From: Persephonella sp.
GTDB taxonomy: Bacteria; Aquificota; Aquificia; Aquificales; Hydrogenothermaceae
Length of the DNA: 64,000 nucleotides
Assembly (NCBI RefSeq): GCF_027023985.1
Contig: NZ_JALVTW010000033.1
Span: 124,001-188,000 of the forward strand
Reading direction: 5' to 3'
Shown one piece after another: positions 26,854-36,970 of this stretch. The position numbers and the translations under genes were made by a program. The notes below the pieces were generated by a model. The model was not told the DNA's origin, did no database searches, and was given only the letters and a program-made list of their open reading frames with translations. How positions within the stretch are numbered: the stretch's first letter is position 1; each line of letters begins with the position of its first letter.

Positions 26854-28683
26854 TTACTCATATATTATTTTTGGTGTTATGAATATAAGAAGTTCTTTGT
26901 TTTCATAGTTTTTATAGTTATTTTTAAATAACCAACCTAACAGTGGAATTCTCATTAATCCTGGAACTCCTTTTTCTCCAACTTCTTCTGTTTTCTCAAG
27001 AATTCCACCAATAACTATAGTCTGTCCATCTTTGGCAACAACTTTACTTGTTACACTTTTAGTTTGGATAGGTGGTTGTCCAGCAACAGATTTAGAGAAG
27101 TCAGGGATATCTTGTGTTAGATCTATTGTCATAATTATATTTCCGTCTGCCGTAGTCCTTGGTATAACGTTAAGTTTTAAAACAGCTTCTTTAAATTGAA
27201 CGTTGGCAACTGCAGCCCCACCTGTAGAACCAAATGTTGTATAAGGCACTTCAAAACCTTGAGCTATTTCTGCTCCTTCTCCGTCTATTGTTATAATCTT
27301 AGGTCTTGATAGTATTTTGGTTTTTCCAATTTGTTCAAGTGCTGATAATCTCATATCTATGAAATTGTTAACTGTTCCATATAAAAGACCTACAGCAGCA
27401 CCTGAACCTCCTGTAACACTCGCACCAGGGAAATCAAACGCATATGAAGTTCCTGACATATAACTTGGTGTAAGACCTGTTCCTCTTGTTGTAAAGTTTC
27501 CACTTTGAGCCTGACCTCCCCACTGGATACCAAGGTCTCTTTTAAATGAAGATTGTATTTGAACAATTCTTGCTTCTATAGCAATCTGATAAGGTCTCTT
27601 AAGCAGTATATTTGAGAAATTCTTATAAATTTTATCAACTACAGATGGTATATCTGTGATACATATTTTAGGAAGAGAAGTTATTATACTTTTTTCTTTT
27701 TCAGCTGCAGTTGAAGTGATAGTTTCTCCAGAAGTTCCACCAACCTGAAGGCTTTTTTCAACTCCTATAGCTTTTGTTGTTTCTTTTGATTTGAAAATTA
27801 CAGAACCATATTTTGTTAAATAGTTTTCACTTATTGTTGTCAGAAGCTCAGCAGGCTCAAGCGCCCTTACATAATAACACTTTGTAACAATATCTATTTT
27901 TTGTGCTTTAGCCAATATCTTACTTATTTTTCCAAAATTATTTCTTACTTCTACTACAGTAAGCTTATGTGTTTTTGGATCATAGGAATATTTTCCATAA
28001 GGTGAAAGTTTTTCGATAAGTTCATCTTCTATAGCTTTAAACTCTTCCGGAGCAACTGTAAGTTCTTTTTTAACAAGCATTGATTCAGCTTTTGCTTTTG
28101 CTAAAGCTGCCTCCCTCATTCTTTGTTCTTTTTCTTCTTCTATTTTGGCAAGTTTATTTGCTTCTTTTTCAAGAGGTTTTAAAAATTCAGCAACGACTTT
28201 CTTAATATTTTCAACATTTTCTTTAGAATCTCTTATATAAACTGCGTTACTTGCTTTGTAGATTTTGATTTCGGCGGTAGGTGAGGCGTTATCTTTTACT
28301 ATACTGACAAATGATTCAAATACATCTTTACCAAGATATTTAACAACATCAGGTGGCACCGTAATAAGCGCATCTTCTGCCACTTTTATTTTATAGATTC
28401 CGTTTTCCTTGATATAGGTTAGACCATATTCTTTTAATGCTAATCTAAATAGAGTTTCTATTGATACTGGTCTTCTAATAGATAAGTATACAGGCATTGA
28501 AGAGTTTTTAGCTGCCTCTCTATCCCAGATAATATTTTTGTTTGAAAGCTGGGACACAACATCTATAACTGTACTAAGTTTTGCTCCATAAAACTCTGCG
28601 GATACTCTTGGTTGTGCTTTTACTCCAACCATCGACACGAAGAACATTGCCATTATTGCTATTAAAACTACTTTAATTCTCAT
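26854..28683 (-). CDS. pilQ: Type IV pilus secretin PilQ-like
   Basis: The outer-membrane channel of type IV pili, 609 residues. A signal peptide (1-23) is followed by an STN/N0-type domain (KLSTVIDVVSQLSNKNIIWD), a helical, charged linker (about 165-205), N1-type modules, and the C-terminal secretin domain. That domain has LSRPKIITIDGEGAEIAQG and ends with VPGLMRIPLLGWLFKNN and ELLIFITPKII, the standard secretin signature. Last of the pil genes on the minus strand. AGGAGTGAGGTGAGG precedes the ATG. Confidence 0.92.
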   Translation of the reverse strand: MRIKVVLIAIMAMFFVSMVGVKAQPRVSAEFYGAKLSTVIDVVSQLSNKNIIWDREAAKNSSMPVYLSIRRPVSIETLFRLALKEYGLTYIKENGIYKIKVAEDALITVPPDVVKYLGKDVFESFVSIVKDNASPTAEIKIYKASNAVYIRDSKENVENIKKVVAEFLKPLEKEANKLAKIEEEKEQRMREAALAKAKAESMLVKKELTVAPEEFKAIEDELIEKLSPYGKYSYDPKTHKLTVVEVRNNFGKISKILAKAQKIDIVTKCYYVRALEPAELLTTISENYLTKYGSVIFKSKETTKAIGVEKSLQVGGTSGETITSTAAEKEKSIITSLPKICITDIPSVVDKIYKNFSNILLKRPYQIAIEARIVQIQSSFKRDLGIQWGGQAQSGNFTTRGTGLTPSYMSGTSYAFDFPGASVTGGSGAAVGLLYGTVNNFIDMRLSALEQIGKTKILSRPKIITIDGEGAEIAQGFEVPYTTFGSTGGAAVANVQFKEAVLKLNVIPRTTADGNIIMTIDLTQDIPDFSKSVAGQPPIQTKSVTSKVVAKDGQTIVIGGILEKTEEVGEKGVPGLMRIPLLGWLFKNNYKNYENKELLIFITPKIIYE

Positions 28684-28698
28684 GACCTCACCTCACTC

Positions 28699-28950
28699 CT
28701 ACCTGATTTGAAAATCTTTGTTTGATATTCCATAGCTACCCTGAAGTATTTCTTCAGGATTCTTTTTTGTTTTAATCAACTTCGCCCTTCCATCCGGTGT
28801 TTCAATCACAATATACTTATTCCCATTTGTATCTTTGATATACCCAACAGCATTTTCTCCTTCATAAAATGGCTCAGATTCCTGTGCATTTGCTATCCAT
28901 AATGAACCTATAAGAACAAAAGATACAGATAAAATTTTAATAATATTCAT
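28699..28950 (-). CDS. Small periplasmic protein at the pilP position
   Basis: An 83-residue protein with a signal peptide (1-22, ending near ANAQ) and a short beta-rich mature part (ENAVGYIKDTNGNKYIVIET). It lies between pilO and pilQ, exactly where pilP sits in other genomes, but is much shorter than PilP and has no lipobox. It may be a reduced PilP carrying only the HR domain that binds PilQ. That function is inferred from position. Confidence 0.65.
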   Translation of the reverse strand: MNIIKILSVSFVLIGSLWIANAQESEPFYEGENAVGYIKDTNGNKYIVIETPDGRAKLIKTKKNPEEILQGSYGISNKDFQIR

Positions 28951-28963
28951 TTGCTCCTCCCGA

Positions 28964-29626
28964 TTACATAAAATAAGTTGAAACTACAACTTTTATTTTA
29001 TAAGCGTTAAATTGCTTTCCGGTTGCTTTCTCAATAGAGATATTATCCAGACTAAAGAATCTGTTACTTTGCCCAAGTCTTCTTAAAAACATTATTAAAC
29101 TAGCTATATTCCTACTATTCATATCAAGCTGGACTTTAACTCTGTTTATTTTTATAAATGATTTATCTTTTTTCTTTGCTTTATCTGTAACTATTTCTAC
29201 TCTGTCCCTTGATTTGTTATATCTCATATAAACTTCTTCAGGATTTGATACTTTAAATTCATTCATTGCCATATCTGAACGCATTGCGGCATCAGATATA
29301 AAACGGAGAATTTCCTGAGTTTGTTCTTCTGTTGGGATAACAGATTTTATTTCTTGAAGTTGTTTGTTTAAACTGTGTATTTCGGCCTTTACCTGTGCAA
29401 GTTTGTCTTCTAATTTTTTTCTAATTTCTGGACGGGCAAATCTTTTTAATCTATCTACCTGAATTTGAAGATTATTAACTTCTTCTTTTAATCTTTTTTC
29501 TTCAACTTGTTTTGGCTCGATATATAAAACATAAATACCATATAAGACAAGCACTGTTAAGATTCCAACTAATAAAATTTTTTGCCACTCAGGAAGCTCT
29601 TCCCACTGTTCTTTTATAGCATCCAA
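28964..29626 (-). CDS. pilO: Type IV pilus inner-membrane protein PilO
   Basis: A 220-residue single-pass protein. Cytoplasmic N-terminus, membrane helix at about 17-32 (ILLVGILTVLVLYGIYVLYI), then a coiled coil (about 35-95) and a ferredoxin-like C-terminal domain. The layout matches PilO, which dimerises with PilN and links the PilM ring to PilQ. It begins 2 bases after pilN. Confidence 0.86.
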   Translation of the reverse strand: MDAIKEQWEELPEWQKILLVGILTVLVLYGIYVLYIEPKQVEEKRLKEEVNNLQIQVDRLKRFARPEIRKKLEDKLAQVKAEIHSLNKQLQEIKSVIPTEEQTQEILRFISDAAMRSDMAMNEFKVSNPEEVYMRYNKSRDRVEIVTDKAKKKDKSFIKINRVKVQLDMNSRNIASLIMFLRRLGQSNRFFSLDNISIEKATGKQFNAYKIKVVVSTYFM

Positions 29627-29628
29627 AG

Positions 29629-30285
29629 TTATTTCCTCCCAACTTGGTTATTTGGAGTATTTTTATTTTCCTGCGTTTTTTCTTCCTTCTTATGTTTTTT
29701 CCAGTTATTCAATCTGAAATTAAAAGCATAGTATTGAACACTTTTGTTTTTAGAAACATGTTTTTTAACTGACCTGAATTTAATTTCTGTATAGTATTGT
29801 GAAAGATTATCGTAAAAATTAGATATATATTTTGGATTAAATGAGAATCCGTTTAAATTTCCATTGGAGCGGCCAATTTCCATTTTCTTAAGCCATACAC
29901 CATCTGGAAGGCTAAGTGCTATTGCTTTAATCATAGGAATAAAATCTGTTTTTGAGGATGCAAGTTTGTTAAATACAGCAATTTTCAGTTTTGTTGTTTC
30001 TTTTAGCCTTTCAGCTTCAACAACAGCTTTTTTGAGCCTGTTTATCTGTCTTTCAACATCTTTATATTTAGCTCTTTCTTGTATAAAAGCTTGTTTCTTA
30101 TCTGTAAGATTGGATATATGGCTATTTAAATACACTATATAAACAATTTCTGCAGCCACTAAAAGTGCCGGAATTCCTATATAAAGAAGGCCTTTATTCG
30201 CTTTAACTGAAGGAGCAGATATACCTTTCTTTGCTACTTTAGGCTTTCTTTTTTCCGGGTTTAAATTAACTTTAATCATCCTCAA
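29629..30285 (-). CDS. pilN: Type IV pilus inner-membrane protein PilN
   Basis: A 218-residue protein. The N-terminus MRMIKVNLNPEKRKPK is the conserved INLLP-like peptide that fits into PilM. One membrane helix (about 33-52), a coiled coil (about 55-100) and a C-terminal alpha/beta domain follow. The basic, disordered tail (KKHKKEEKTQENKNTPNNQ) is unusual. Overlaps pilM by 14 bases, so expression is coupled. Confidence 0.87.
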   Translation of the reverse strand: MRMIKVNLNPEKRKPKVAKKGISAPSVKANKGLLYIGIPALLVAAEIVYIVYLNSHISNLTDKKQAFIQERAKYKDVERQINRLKKAVVEAERLKETTKLKIAVFNKLASSKTDFIPMIKAIALSLPDGVWLKKMEIGRSNGNLNGFSFNPKYISNFYDNLSQYYTEIKFRSVKKHVSKNKSVQYYAFNFRLNNWKKHKKEEKTQENKNTPNNQVGRK

Positions 30286-31222
30286 ATCTCCTATAAGCTA
30301 ATCCAAATGGAATGTTATATATACTTAACGGAATATTTCCCTGAAAATCTATATTTAGAGCTTTTACAGGGTCTAATTCAACAAGCGTAAATCTAGTAGA
30401 AAATTTAAGCTGCATATAAGCCTGAATTTCCGGATATTTGGCAAAAAGACCAGATGTATAAATAACTTTCGGTTCATTTATGGTAAGGAAAAAGTAATTA
30501 ATCTCATTAATTAACTTATCAACAGCTTTTTCCCTCTCGTCAGGGTCTAATTCTTCATAGTTTTTTGCATCAAAGTTTAAAGATTGAACTATAACATGTT
30601 CATGGAAAAATATAAGATAAGAATCATTAATATCTAAATGAATAATACATATATTTGTTTCTTCTCTGAGTTCAGGATTATTTTTCCTTTCTGCCTCTGC
30701 CAAATTAATCAGTGCAACACCTTCTGAATCTATAATATCCGGTTCTAATCCTGCATATTTCATTATTTCTCTTATATTCTCTATATCCTCTATCTTTGAA
30801 ATAACAACAAAAATAATAAACGTATCGTCTTCTTCACCTATTATGTCGTAGTCATAAATTGTATTTCCTTTTATGCTTTTTATATCTTCTCTGATATTCC
30901 ATTCAACAGCTTCTTCTATTTCTTTAGGTGACATTTTTGGAATTTTTAGTGTTTTATATAATGTTGAAGCTGTTGGAATACTGACAACAGCATTTTTAAT
31001 ATGTAAATTTCTTTTTTCCAGCTCTTCTTTAATTAAAAGACCTGCCTGTTCTTTATTCTCAACTAATGATATTTCAAAAGGCATAATAGGAATTTCAAAA
31101 TGCCCTTTTTCTTTTGAAAGAACAGCAATTCTTGCAAATCCTTTATCAAGCTGAATACCAAGAGAAGTTTTTTCCTTCTGGAGGATACTTGAAACAGGTT
31201 TTATTTTTTCCAGCACACTCAT
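30272..31222 (-). CDS. pilM: Type IV pilus assembly ATPase-like protein PilM
   Basis: A 316-residue, actin-like cytoplasmic protein. SLGIQLDKGFARIAVLSKE is the first phosphate-binding loop. NAVVSIPTASTLYKTLKIPK and NICIIHLDINDSYLIFF are the other actin-fold stretches found in PilM. PilM binds the N-terminal peptide of PilN, which is the next gene. First gene of the pilM-N-O-P-Q cluster, preceded by an inverted repeat (31244-31268). Confidence 0.88.
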   Translation of the reverse strand: MSVLEKIKPVSSILQKEKTSLGIQLDKGFARIAVLSKEKGHFEIPIMPFEISLVENKEQAGLLIKEELEKRNLHIKNAVVSIPTASTLYKTLKIPKMSPKEIEEAVEWNIREDIKSIKGNTIYDYDIIGEEDDTFIIFVVISKIEDIENIREIMKYAGLEPDIIDSEGVALINLAEAERKNNPELREETNICIIHLDINDSYLIFFHEHVIVQSLNFDAKNYEELDPDEREKAVDKLINEINYFFLTINEPKVIYTSGLFAKYPEIQAYMQLKFSTRFTLVELDPVKALNIDFQGNIPLSIYNIPFGLAYRRFEDD

Positions 31223-31243
31223 TATTTCTCTCCCCTTAAGATT

Positions 31244-31268
31244 AGAGGAAACGAACAGGAATTCCTCT
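31244..31268 (-). promoter_or_regulatory. Inverted repeat upstream of the pil operon
   Basis: AGAGGAA and TTCCTCT (7 bp each, 31244-31250 and 31262-31268) enclose 11 bases, with the palindrome GGAATTCC at 31258-31265 overlapping the right arm. It lies about 22 bases before the pilM start and after the ppsA terminator, so it is in the pil mRNA leader or promoter. It could be an operator or a leader hairpin. Confidence 0.4.
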
Positions 31269-31296
31269 TTACTTAATATACATTATCGGAAAAAAA

Positions 31297-31318
31297 GGGA
31301 AGGCTTTAAATCCCTCCC
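31297..31318 (-). terminator. Terminator after ppsA
   Basis: On the minus strand, GGGAGGG, 8 bases, CCTTCCC, then a run of seven T (31290-31296). It lies 30 bases after the ppsA stop and separates ppsA from the pil operon. Confidence 0.85.
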
Positions 31319-31348
31319 CACAACCATTATTATATAATTATAACATGT

Positions 31349-33781
31349 TTAATGTAATCCTAATTTCTTTTCTATTTCATATATTGCTTTTGTTGTTTTT
31401 AGAACTGCATCTGGGTTTATTGAAATTGTATCAATTCCCTGCTCAACAAGGAATTGGGCAAAATCCGGATAGTCTGAAGGTCCTTGTCCGCATATTCCAA
31501 TTTTTCTTCCGTGTGCTTTTGCCGTTTTTATGACCTGTGCTATTAATCTTTTTACGGCTTCATTTCTTTCATCATATAGGTGAGCCACCAGTGAAGAATC
31601 CCTGTCTAAACCAAGAGTAAGTTGTGTAAGGTCGTTTGAACCAATTGAAAATCCATCAAAATGTTGTGAAAATTGGTCTGCAAGAACAACGTTAGATGGA
31701 AGTTCACACATCACATAAACTTCAAGACCATTCTCTCCTTTTTTGAGGCCGAATTCTTCCATAACTTTGAGGACTTTTTCACCTTCTTCTGGAGTTCTAC
31801 AGAATGGAACCATCACTTTTACGTTGGTAAGTCCCATTTTGTTTCTAACTCTTAAGATAGCCTTACACTCAAGGCCAAAAGCTTCTTTAAATTGCGGAGA
31901 GTAATATCTGGAAGCTCCTCTCCATCCAATCATTGGGTTTTCTTCAATAGGTTCAAAATATTTACCACCAATAAGGTTTGCATATTCATTTGATTTGAAG
32001 TCTGAAAATCTAACTATGACTGGCTTTGGATAAAATGCAGCTGCAATTCTCGCTATACCATAGGACAGTTTTTTTATGTAATACTCTTCTTTATTGTCAT
32101 ATCCAAATGTTTTGTCTTCAATTATTTTTGCAAGTTCTGAGTCTTTCTCTTTGATTTCTTCAAATTTAATAAGTGCAAGAGGGTGAATACCAATATAGTT
32201 GTTTATAATAAACTCTTCCCTTGCAAGTCCTACCCCTGCGTTTGGAAGGAAAGAGAAATCAAATGCTCCTTCGGGAGAAGCCACGTTCATCATAATAGGA
32301 GTTTTCGTTTTTGGCAGTGAATTAATATCAACTTCTTCTACTTCATAATCTATTTTTCCATCATAAACATAACCTACATCCCCTTCAGCACAAGATACCG
32401 TTACGAGCTGACCATCTTTTAGAACTTCTGTTGCATTTCCTGTTCCAACGACAGCTGGAACTCCAAGTTCTCTTGCAACAATAGCTGCGTGACAAGTTCT
32501 ACCGCCTCTATTAGTTACAATAGCAGAAGCTTGTTTCATAATTGGTTCCCAGTCTGGATCTGTCATATCTGTAACAAGGACATCACCGGCTTTGAAATCT
32601 TTTGCATCTTCAAGGGAATACATAAGTTTTACATTTCCGGTGGCAACTTTATCACCGACAGCGATACCTGTTACCAGGACTTTCTTTTGTCTCTCTTCAT
32701 AAGGTTCGGTAATTTTATAAACAGTTATTTTTGAATGATCTTTTCTAGAGTGAATAGTTTCCGGTCTTGCCTGAACAATAAATAATTCATTTATTTCACC
32801 ATCTTTAGCCCATTCAACATCCATAGGAGTCCATTTGTTGTATTTGTTTGAGTAATACTCTTCTATTTTTATAATCCAGTCTGCAAGCTTTAGCACTTCC
32901 TCATCAGTAAGACAGAACTGTTTTTGCTTTTCTTCAGGAACAGGAACAACTTTAACCCTTTCATCTTCAGTTGTTCCGTAAACCATTTTTTTATCTTTTT
33001 TCCCTAACTTTTTCTCTATAATTGCCTCATATCCCTGCTTAAATGTTGGCTTAAACACAAGCCACTCATCAGGAGTAACAGCTCCCTGAACAACCATTTC
33101 TCCTAATCCATAAGATCCATTAATAAGAACTACATCTCTAAATCCACTCTCTGTATCAAGTGAAAAACCTACCCCTGCTGCTGCAAGGTCAGAACGAACC
33201 ATTTTTTGAATTCCAACTGCAAGTCCGATTGAAAAATGATCAAATCCAAAAGCTTCCCTATAGGAAATTGCTCTATCTGTAAATAAGGATGCAAAACAGC
33301 TTCTAACTGCATTTAAAAGAGATTCATCACCTTTTATATTAAGGTAAGTATCTTGCTGTCCTGCAAATGATGCATCAGGTAAGTCTTCAGCTGTTGCAGA
33401 AGAACGAACAGCAACGTCAACATAATGTTGATCATACATATGGCTAAGTTGATGGTAATAATCTATTATTTGTTGTTTAAGGTCTTCAGGAAATTCTCCT
33501 CCTTTAATCATTTCCCTAACTTCAAGACCTCTTTTTGCCAGGTCTTCAACATTATTAGGGTCAAGTCCTTTTAGGGCTTCTGTGATTTTTTCTTTTAATT
33601 GGTTATACTCAATAAAATATCTGTAAGCATCTGCAGTAACTACATAACCCATCGGAATTTTTATTCCCATAGGGGATAATCCTTTAATCATCTCCCCAAG
33701 GGATGCATTTTTACCTCCAACAAGCTCTACATCCTCAATTCCTACCTCATTAAGCCAGACTACTAATTTTCTGTCGGACAT
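31349..33781 (-). CDS. ppsA: Phosphoenolpyruvate synthase
   Basis: Converts pyruvate, ATP and water to PEP, AMP and phosphate. A full-length 810 residues. The N-terminal ATP-binding domain starts GGKNASLGEMI and includes AVRSSATAEDLPDASFAGQQ. The swivelling domain has the phosphohistidine motif GGRTCHAAIVARELGVPAVV. The C-terminal PEP/pyruvate barrel includes FSIGSNDLTQLTLG. In autotrophs using the reductive TCA cycle this enzyme draws pyruvate into gluconeogenesis, fitting the two aconitases here. Followed by its own terminator. Confidence 0.97.
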   Translation of the reverse strand: MSDRKLVVWLNEVGIEDVELVGGKNASLGEMIKGLSPMGIKIPMGYVVTADAYRYFIEYNQLKEKITEALKGLDPNNVEDLAKRGLEVREMIKGGEFPEDLKQQIIDYYHQLSHMYDQHYVDVAVRSSATAEDLPDASFAGQQDTYLNIKGDESLLNAVRSCFASLFTDRAISYREAFGFDHFSIGLAVGIQKMVRSDLAAAGVGFSLDTESGFRDVVLINGSYGLGEMVVQGAVTPDEWLVFKPTFKQGYEAIIEKKLGKKDKKMVYGTTEDERVKVVPVPEEKQKQFCLTDEEVLKLADWIIKIEEYYSNKYNKWTPMDVEWAKDGEINELFIVQARPETIHSRKDHSKITVYKITEPYEERQKKVLVTGIAVGDKVATGNVKLMYSLEDAKDFKAGDVLVTDMTDPDWEPIMKQASAIVTNRGGRTCHAAIVARELGVPAVVGTGNATEVLKDGQLVTVSCAEGDVGYVYDGKIDYEVEEVDINSLPKTKTPIMMNVASPEGAFDFSFLPNAGVGLAREEFIINNYIGIHPLALIKFEEIKEKDSELAKIIEDKTFGYDNKEEYYIKKLSYGIARIAAAFYPKPVIVRFSDFKSNEYANLIGGKYFEPIEENPMIGWRGASRYYSPQFKEAFGLECKAILRVRNKMGLTNVKVMVPFCRTPEEGEKVLKVMEEFGLKKGENGLEVYVMCELPSNVVLADQFSQHFDGFSIGSNDLTQLTLGLDRDSSLVAHLYDERNEAVKRLIAQVIKTAKAHGRKIGICGQGPSDYPDFAQFLVEQGIDTISINPDAVLKTTKAIYEIEKKLGLH

Positions 33782-33809
33782 AATATATCCTCCTGATTAT
33801 TCCTGTTAT

Positions 33810-35933
33810 TTAATTCGCTGTTATTTTTGTAAAATCTGCTATTTTTTGGAACATTTTATTAATTAGTTTCATTAGGGAAAGTCTATTTTCTCTAAGTTTT
33901 TTATCTTCTACCATAACCATAACGTTATCAAAGAATCGGTCAATATATGGTTTTAGTTTAAGTAAATCTTCCAATGCTTCTGTATACTTTTTACTTTCTA
34001 TATTCTGAATAAACTCTTTTTCTACTTCTTGAACTTTAGCGTATAACTCTTTTTCTTCTTCCTGTTGTAAAAGTTCCGGTTCAAACTGACCGCTAAATCC
34101 TTCAGGGATTATTTTCCCAACCCTTTTGAAAACAGTCATTATATTTTCAAATTCTGGATTTTGTTTAAGTTGCTGAATACTATTGATTTTTAAATAATTC
34201 CTATAAAGATTAAATTCTGTATCAGCTGCAACAACAGAATTTATTATATCTGTGTCGTATCCTTTCTCTTTCATATAGGCAACGAACCTTCCTTTAATGA
34301 AATCAAGGACTTCAGGAATTATTTCCTGCTGGTAAACAGTTTTCCAGTTTTTATTTATTTCAGCAAATTTAAGTATTTTTGCTTTTGCGGCTTCTTTTTG
34401 TATATCCTCAAGTATTTCCCTAAGAGAAATGTCAAGAGGCTTTTCAACAAGTATTCTAACTATTCCTATAGCATTTCTTCTTATTCCATAAGGGTCTGCT
34501 GTTGCTTTTGGTTTTTCTCCGATAGATAAGAAAGAAAGCACTGTATCCAGTTTATCTGATAAAGCGAGTATTGTTCCTATATCTGTCTGTGGTAGTTCGT
34601 CATCAGAGGTTTTTGGAAGGTAATGGTCATATATAGCCCTTGCAACTTCAGGTTTTTCGCCTTGTTTTTCTGCATAATGCATTCCCATTATGCCCTGTAA
34701 TTCATCAAACTCTTTGACCATTTCTGTAAGGAGATCACATTTTGAAAGTTTGTTTGCCCTTTCTAAGTCTTGAAGATTTTCATAAGAAACTTTTTCTGCT
34801 ATGAGCTTTGCTATCTCTCCGTTTCTCTGGACTTTTTCAAGCATTGAACCAAGTTTCTGGTGAAACTGTATGCCTTCCAGTTTTGGATAAAAGTCTTCAA
34901 GATTGTGTTTCAGGTCTTCTTCATAGAAAAACAGGGCATCTTCAAGTCTTGCCTTCAGGACTTTTTCGTATCCGTGCTGGACTACAGACCTGTCAGGAAC
35001 GGCAGTATTAGAAATAGCAAGAAATTTTGGTATTAGTTGCCCATTTTTTTCAAAATTAAAATATCTTTGGTGAACTTTGCATACAGTTATTATTACTTCT
35101 TTAGGAAGGACAAGATACTCAGGGGAAAAGTCCCCTAAAATTCCAACGGGAAACTCCGTAAGATTTACAACCTCATCAAGCAGTTCTTCATCTATAATAG
35201 GTTGTGCGTCTAACGTTCTTGCAAAACCTTCTATCTGTGTTCTTATTGATTTTTCTCTTTCTTCATATTTAGCAAGAACATAGCCCAGTTTTGTTATTTC
35301 TGTATAAAGGGATGGGTCTGGAATTTCCTTTCTTTCCCCTCTACCAACAGGCTGGGTCATAAATCTATGAAGGTGTGTATATCTGTCTGCTTTTACTCCT
35401 GCTATTTCTATAGGGATTATCTCATTGTCCAGAAGAGATACTATCCATCTTATTGGCCTTGAAAATCTGTATTCTGTGCTATTCCATTTCATTGTTTTAG
35501 GAAATGGAATAGATGAAATAAGTGAAGGGATAATCTCTGTTATATGCTCAGAAACAGCTTTTCCCTGTATTAAAACCTTTGCTCCGATGTATCTACCTTT
35601 TTCATTTTCTATTATCTGGAGCTCTTCAATCGGAATATTGTTTTTAGATGCAAAAGCAAGGGCTGCTTTTGTATATTTTCCCTCATTATTAATGGCTACC
35701 TTTGCAGGGGGACCAATAAGAACTTTTTCCTGATCAGGTTCTTTTTCATTAAGATTTTTCAGTATAAATCCTATTCTGCGGGGTGTTCCAAATACTTCTA
35801 TATTTTCAGGTGTGTTATAAGTAAAAAATTTTTCAAAAAGTTCAGGTAATTTTTCTTTAAAATACTTTATTGCAGCATTAACAGCTTTAGGTGGAAGTTC
35901 TTCTGTTCCTATTTCAAGCAAATAGTTTTTCAT
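33810..35933 (-). CDS. glyS: Glycyl-tRNA synthetase beta subunit
   Basis: The beta chain of the tetrameric bacterial GlyRS, 707 residues. It starts YLLEIGTEELPPKAV (the family's LLEIGTEELP signature), has GPPAKVAINNEGKYTKAALA and TVCKVHQRYF in the body, and ends in the anticodon-binding helical region with FFDNVMVMVED. Directly abuts glyQ: the glyQ TAA is followed at once by the glyS ATG. Confidence 0.97.
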   Translation of the reverse strand: MKNYLLEIGTEELPPKAVNAAIKYFKEKLPELFEKFFTYNTPENIEVFGTPRRIGFILKNLNEKEPDQEKVLIGPPAKVAINNEGKYTKAALAFASKNNIPIEELQIIENEKGRYIGAKVLIQGKAVSEHITEIIPSLISSIPFPKTMKWNSTEYRFSRPIRWIVSLLDNEIIPIEIAGVKADRYTHLHRFMTQPVGRGERKEIPDPSLYTEITKLGYVLAKYEEREKSIRTQIEGFARTLDAQPIIDEELLDEVVNLTEFPVGILGDFSPEYLVLPKEVIITVCKVHQRYFNFEKNGQLIPKFLAISNTAVPDRSVVQHGYEKVLKARLEDALFFYEEDLKHNLEDFYPKLEGIQFHQKLGSMLEKVQRNGEIAKLIAEKVSYENLQDLERANKLSKCDLLTEMVKEFDELQGIMGMHYAEKQGEKPEVARAIYDHYLPKTSDDELPQTDIGTILALSDKLDTVLSFLSIGEKPKATADPYGIRRNAIGIVRILVEKPLDISLREILEDIQKEAAKAKILKFAEINKNWKTVYQQEIIPEVLDFIKGRFVAYMKEKGYDTDIINSVVAADTEFNLYRNYLKINSIQQLKQNPEFENIMTVFKRVGKIIPEGFSGQFEPELLQQEEEKELYAKVQEVEKEFIQNIESKKYTEALEDLLKLKPYIDRFFDNVMVMVEDKKLRENRLSLMKLINKMFQKIADFTKITAN

Positions 35934-36833
35934 TTATACTTCCCTGCTCCTTTTTAAAAGTGGATAACCAAGTTCTTCTCTGTGCTTTACAAAGGCTTTG
36001 GCACATTCCCTTGCAAGATTTCTCACACGGGTTATAAATCTTGCCCTTTCATTTACAGACAAAGCTCCTCTTGCATCTAACAGGTTAAATATATGTGAGC
36101 ATTTAAGGGCGTAATCGTATGCAGGTATAGGAAGATTATGTTCTATTAGCTTAAAGCCTTCTTTTTCATACATATCAAAAGTTTTAAATAGCATATCAAC
36201 ATCTGCAAGCTCAAAATTGTATATAGACCATTGTCGTTCTGCTTCTTTATAAATATCACCGTATTTAAGACCCTGTCCCCAAAGTATATCGTAAACACTA
36301 TCAACATTCTGGAGATACATTGCTATTCTTTCAAGTCCATAGGTTATTTCAACACTGACAACAGGAAGGTCAAGACTACCTACCTGCTGGAAATAGGTAA
36401 ACTGGGTTATTTCCATTCCATCAAGCCACACTTCCCAGCCAAGCCCCCATGCTCCAAGAGTTGGACTTTCCCAGTCATCCTCAACAAAACGAACATCATG
36501 TTTGGTAAGGTCAATTCCAAGAGCTTCAAGGCTTTTTAGATATAGTTCCTGTGGATTTTCAGGAGCTGGCTTTAAGATAACCTGAAACTGATAGTAATGC
36601 TGAAGTCTATTAGGGTTTTCTCCATATCTGCCATCTTTAGGCCTTCTGGATGGTTCAACATAACAGACATTCCAGTCCTCTGGCCCTAATGACCTTAAAA
36701 ATGTTGCAGGGTTCATAGTCCCTGCACCAACTTCTATATCATAAGGTTGCCATAAAATACATCCGTGCTCAGTCCAGAATTTCTCTAATGTATGTATAAT
36801 ATCCTGAAAAGTTATTATCTCCTGCGCCGCCAT
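35934..36833 (-). CDS. glyQ: Glycyl-tRNA synthetase alpha subunit
   Basis: The catalytic alpha chain, 299 residues. [39 protein letters not shown] and [20 protein letters not shown] are family signatures including class II motif 2. Its activity needs GlyS, encoded immediately downstream. Transcribed away from PBP1A. Confidence 0.97.
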   Translation of the reverse strand: MAAQEIITFQDIIHTLEKFWTEHGCILWQPYDIEVGAGTMNPATFLRSLGPEDWNVCYVEPSRRPKDGRYGENPNRLQHYYQFQVILKPAPENPQELYLKSLEALGIDLTKHDVRFVEDDWESPTLGAWGLGWEVWLDGMEITQFTYFQQVGSLDLPVVSVEITYGLERIAMYLQNVDSVYDILWGQGLKYGDIYKEAERQWSIYNFELADVDMLFKTFDMYEKEGFKLIEHNLPIPAYDYALKCSHIFNLLDARGALSVNERARFITRVRNLARECAKAFVKHREELGYPLLKRSREV

Positions 36834-36909
36834 TAATTCTCCATATATAAAAATTAAACCCTTTCTATTTTACAGCATTTTTCCGTGTTTTAACAATATA
36901 ACGTAGCTC

Positions 36910-36937
36910 TTTACAATTTTTTCACAGGGTATAAAAT
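36910..36937 (+). promoter_or_regulatory. Probable promoter for the PBP1A operon
   Basis: TTTACA (36910-36915), 16 bases, TAAAAT (36932-36937), ending 33 bases before the PBP1A start codon, in the divergent glyQ/PBP1A gap. Confidence 0.5.
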
Positions 36938-36970
36938 AAATTCTTCAAAAAACTTATTTTTTAGGGGAGA

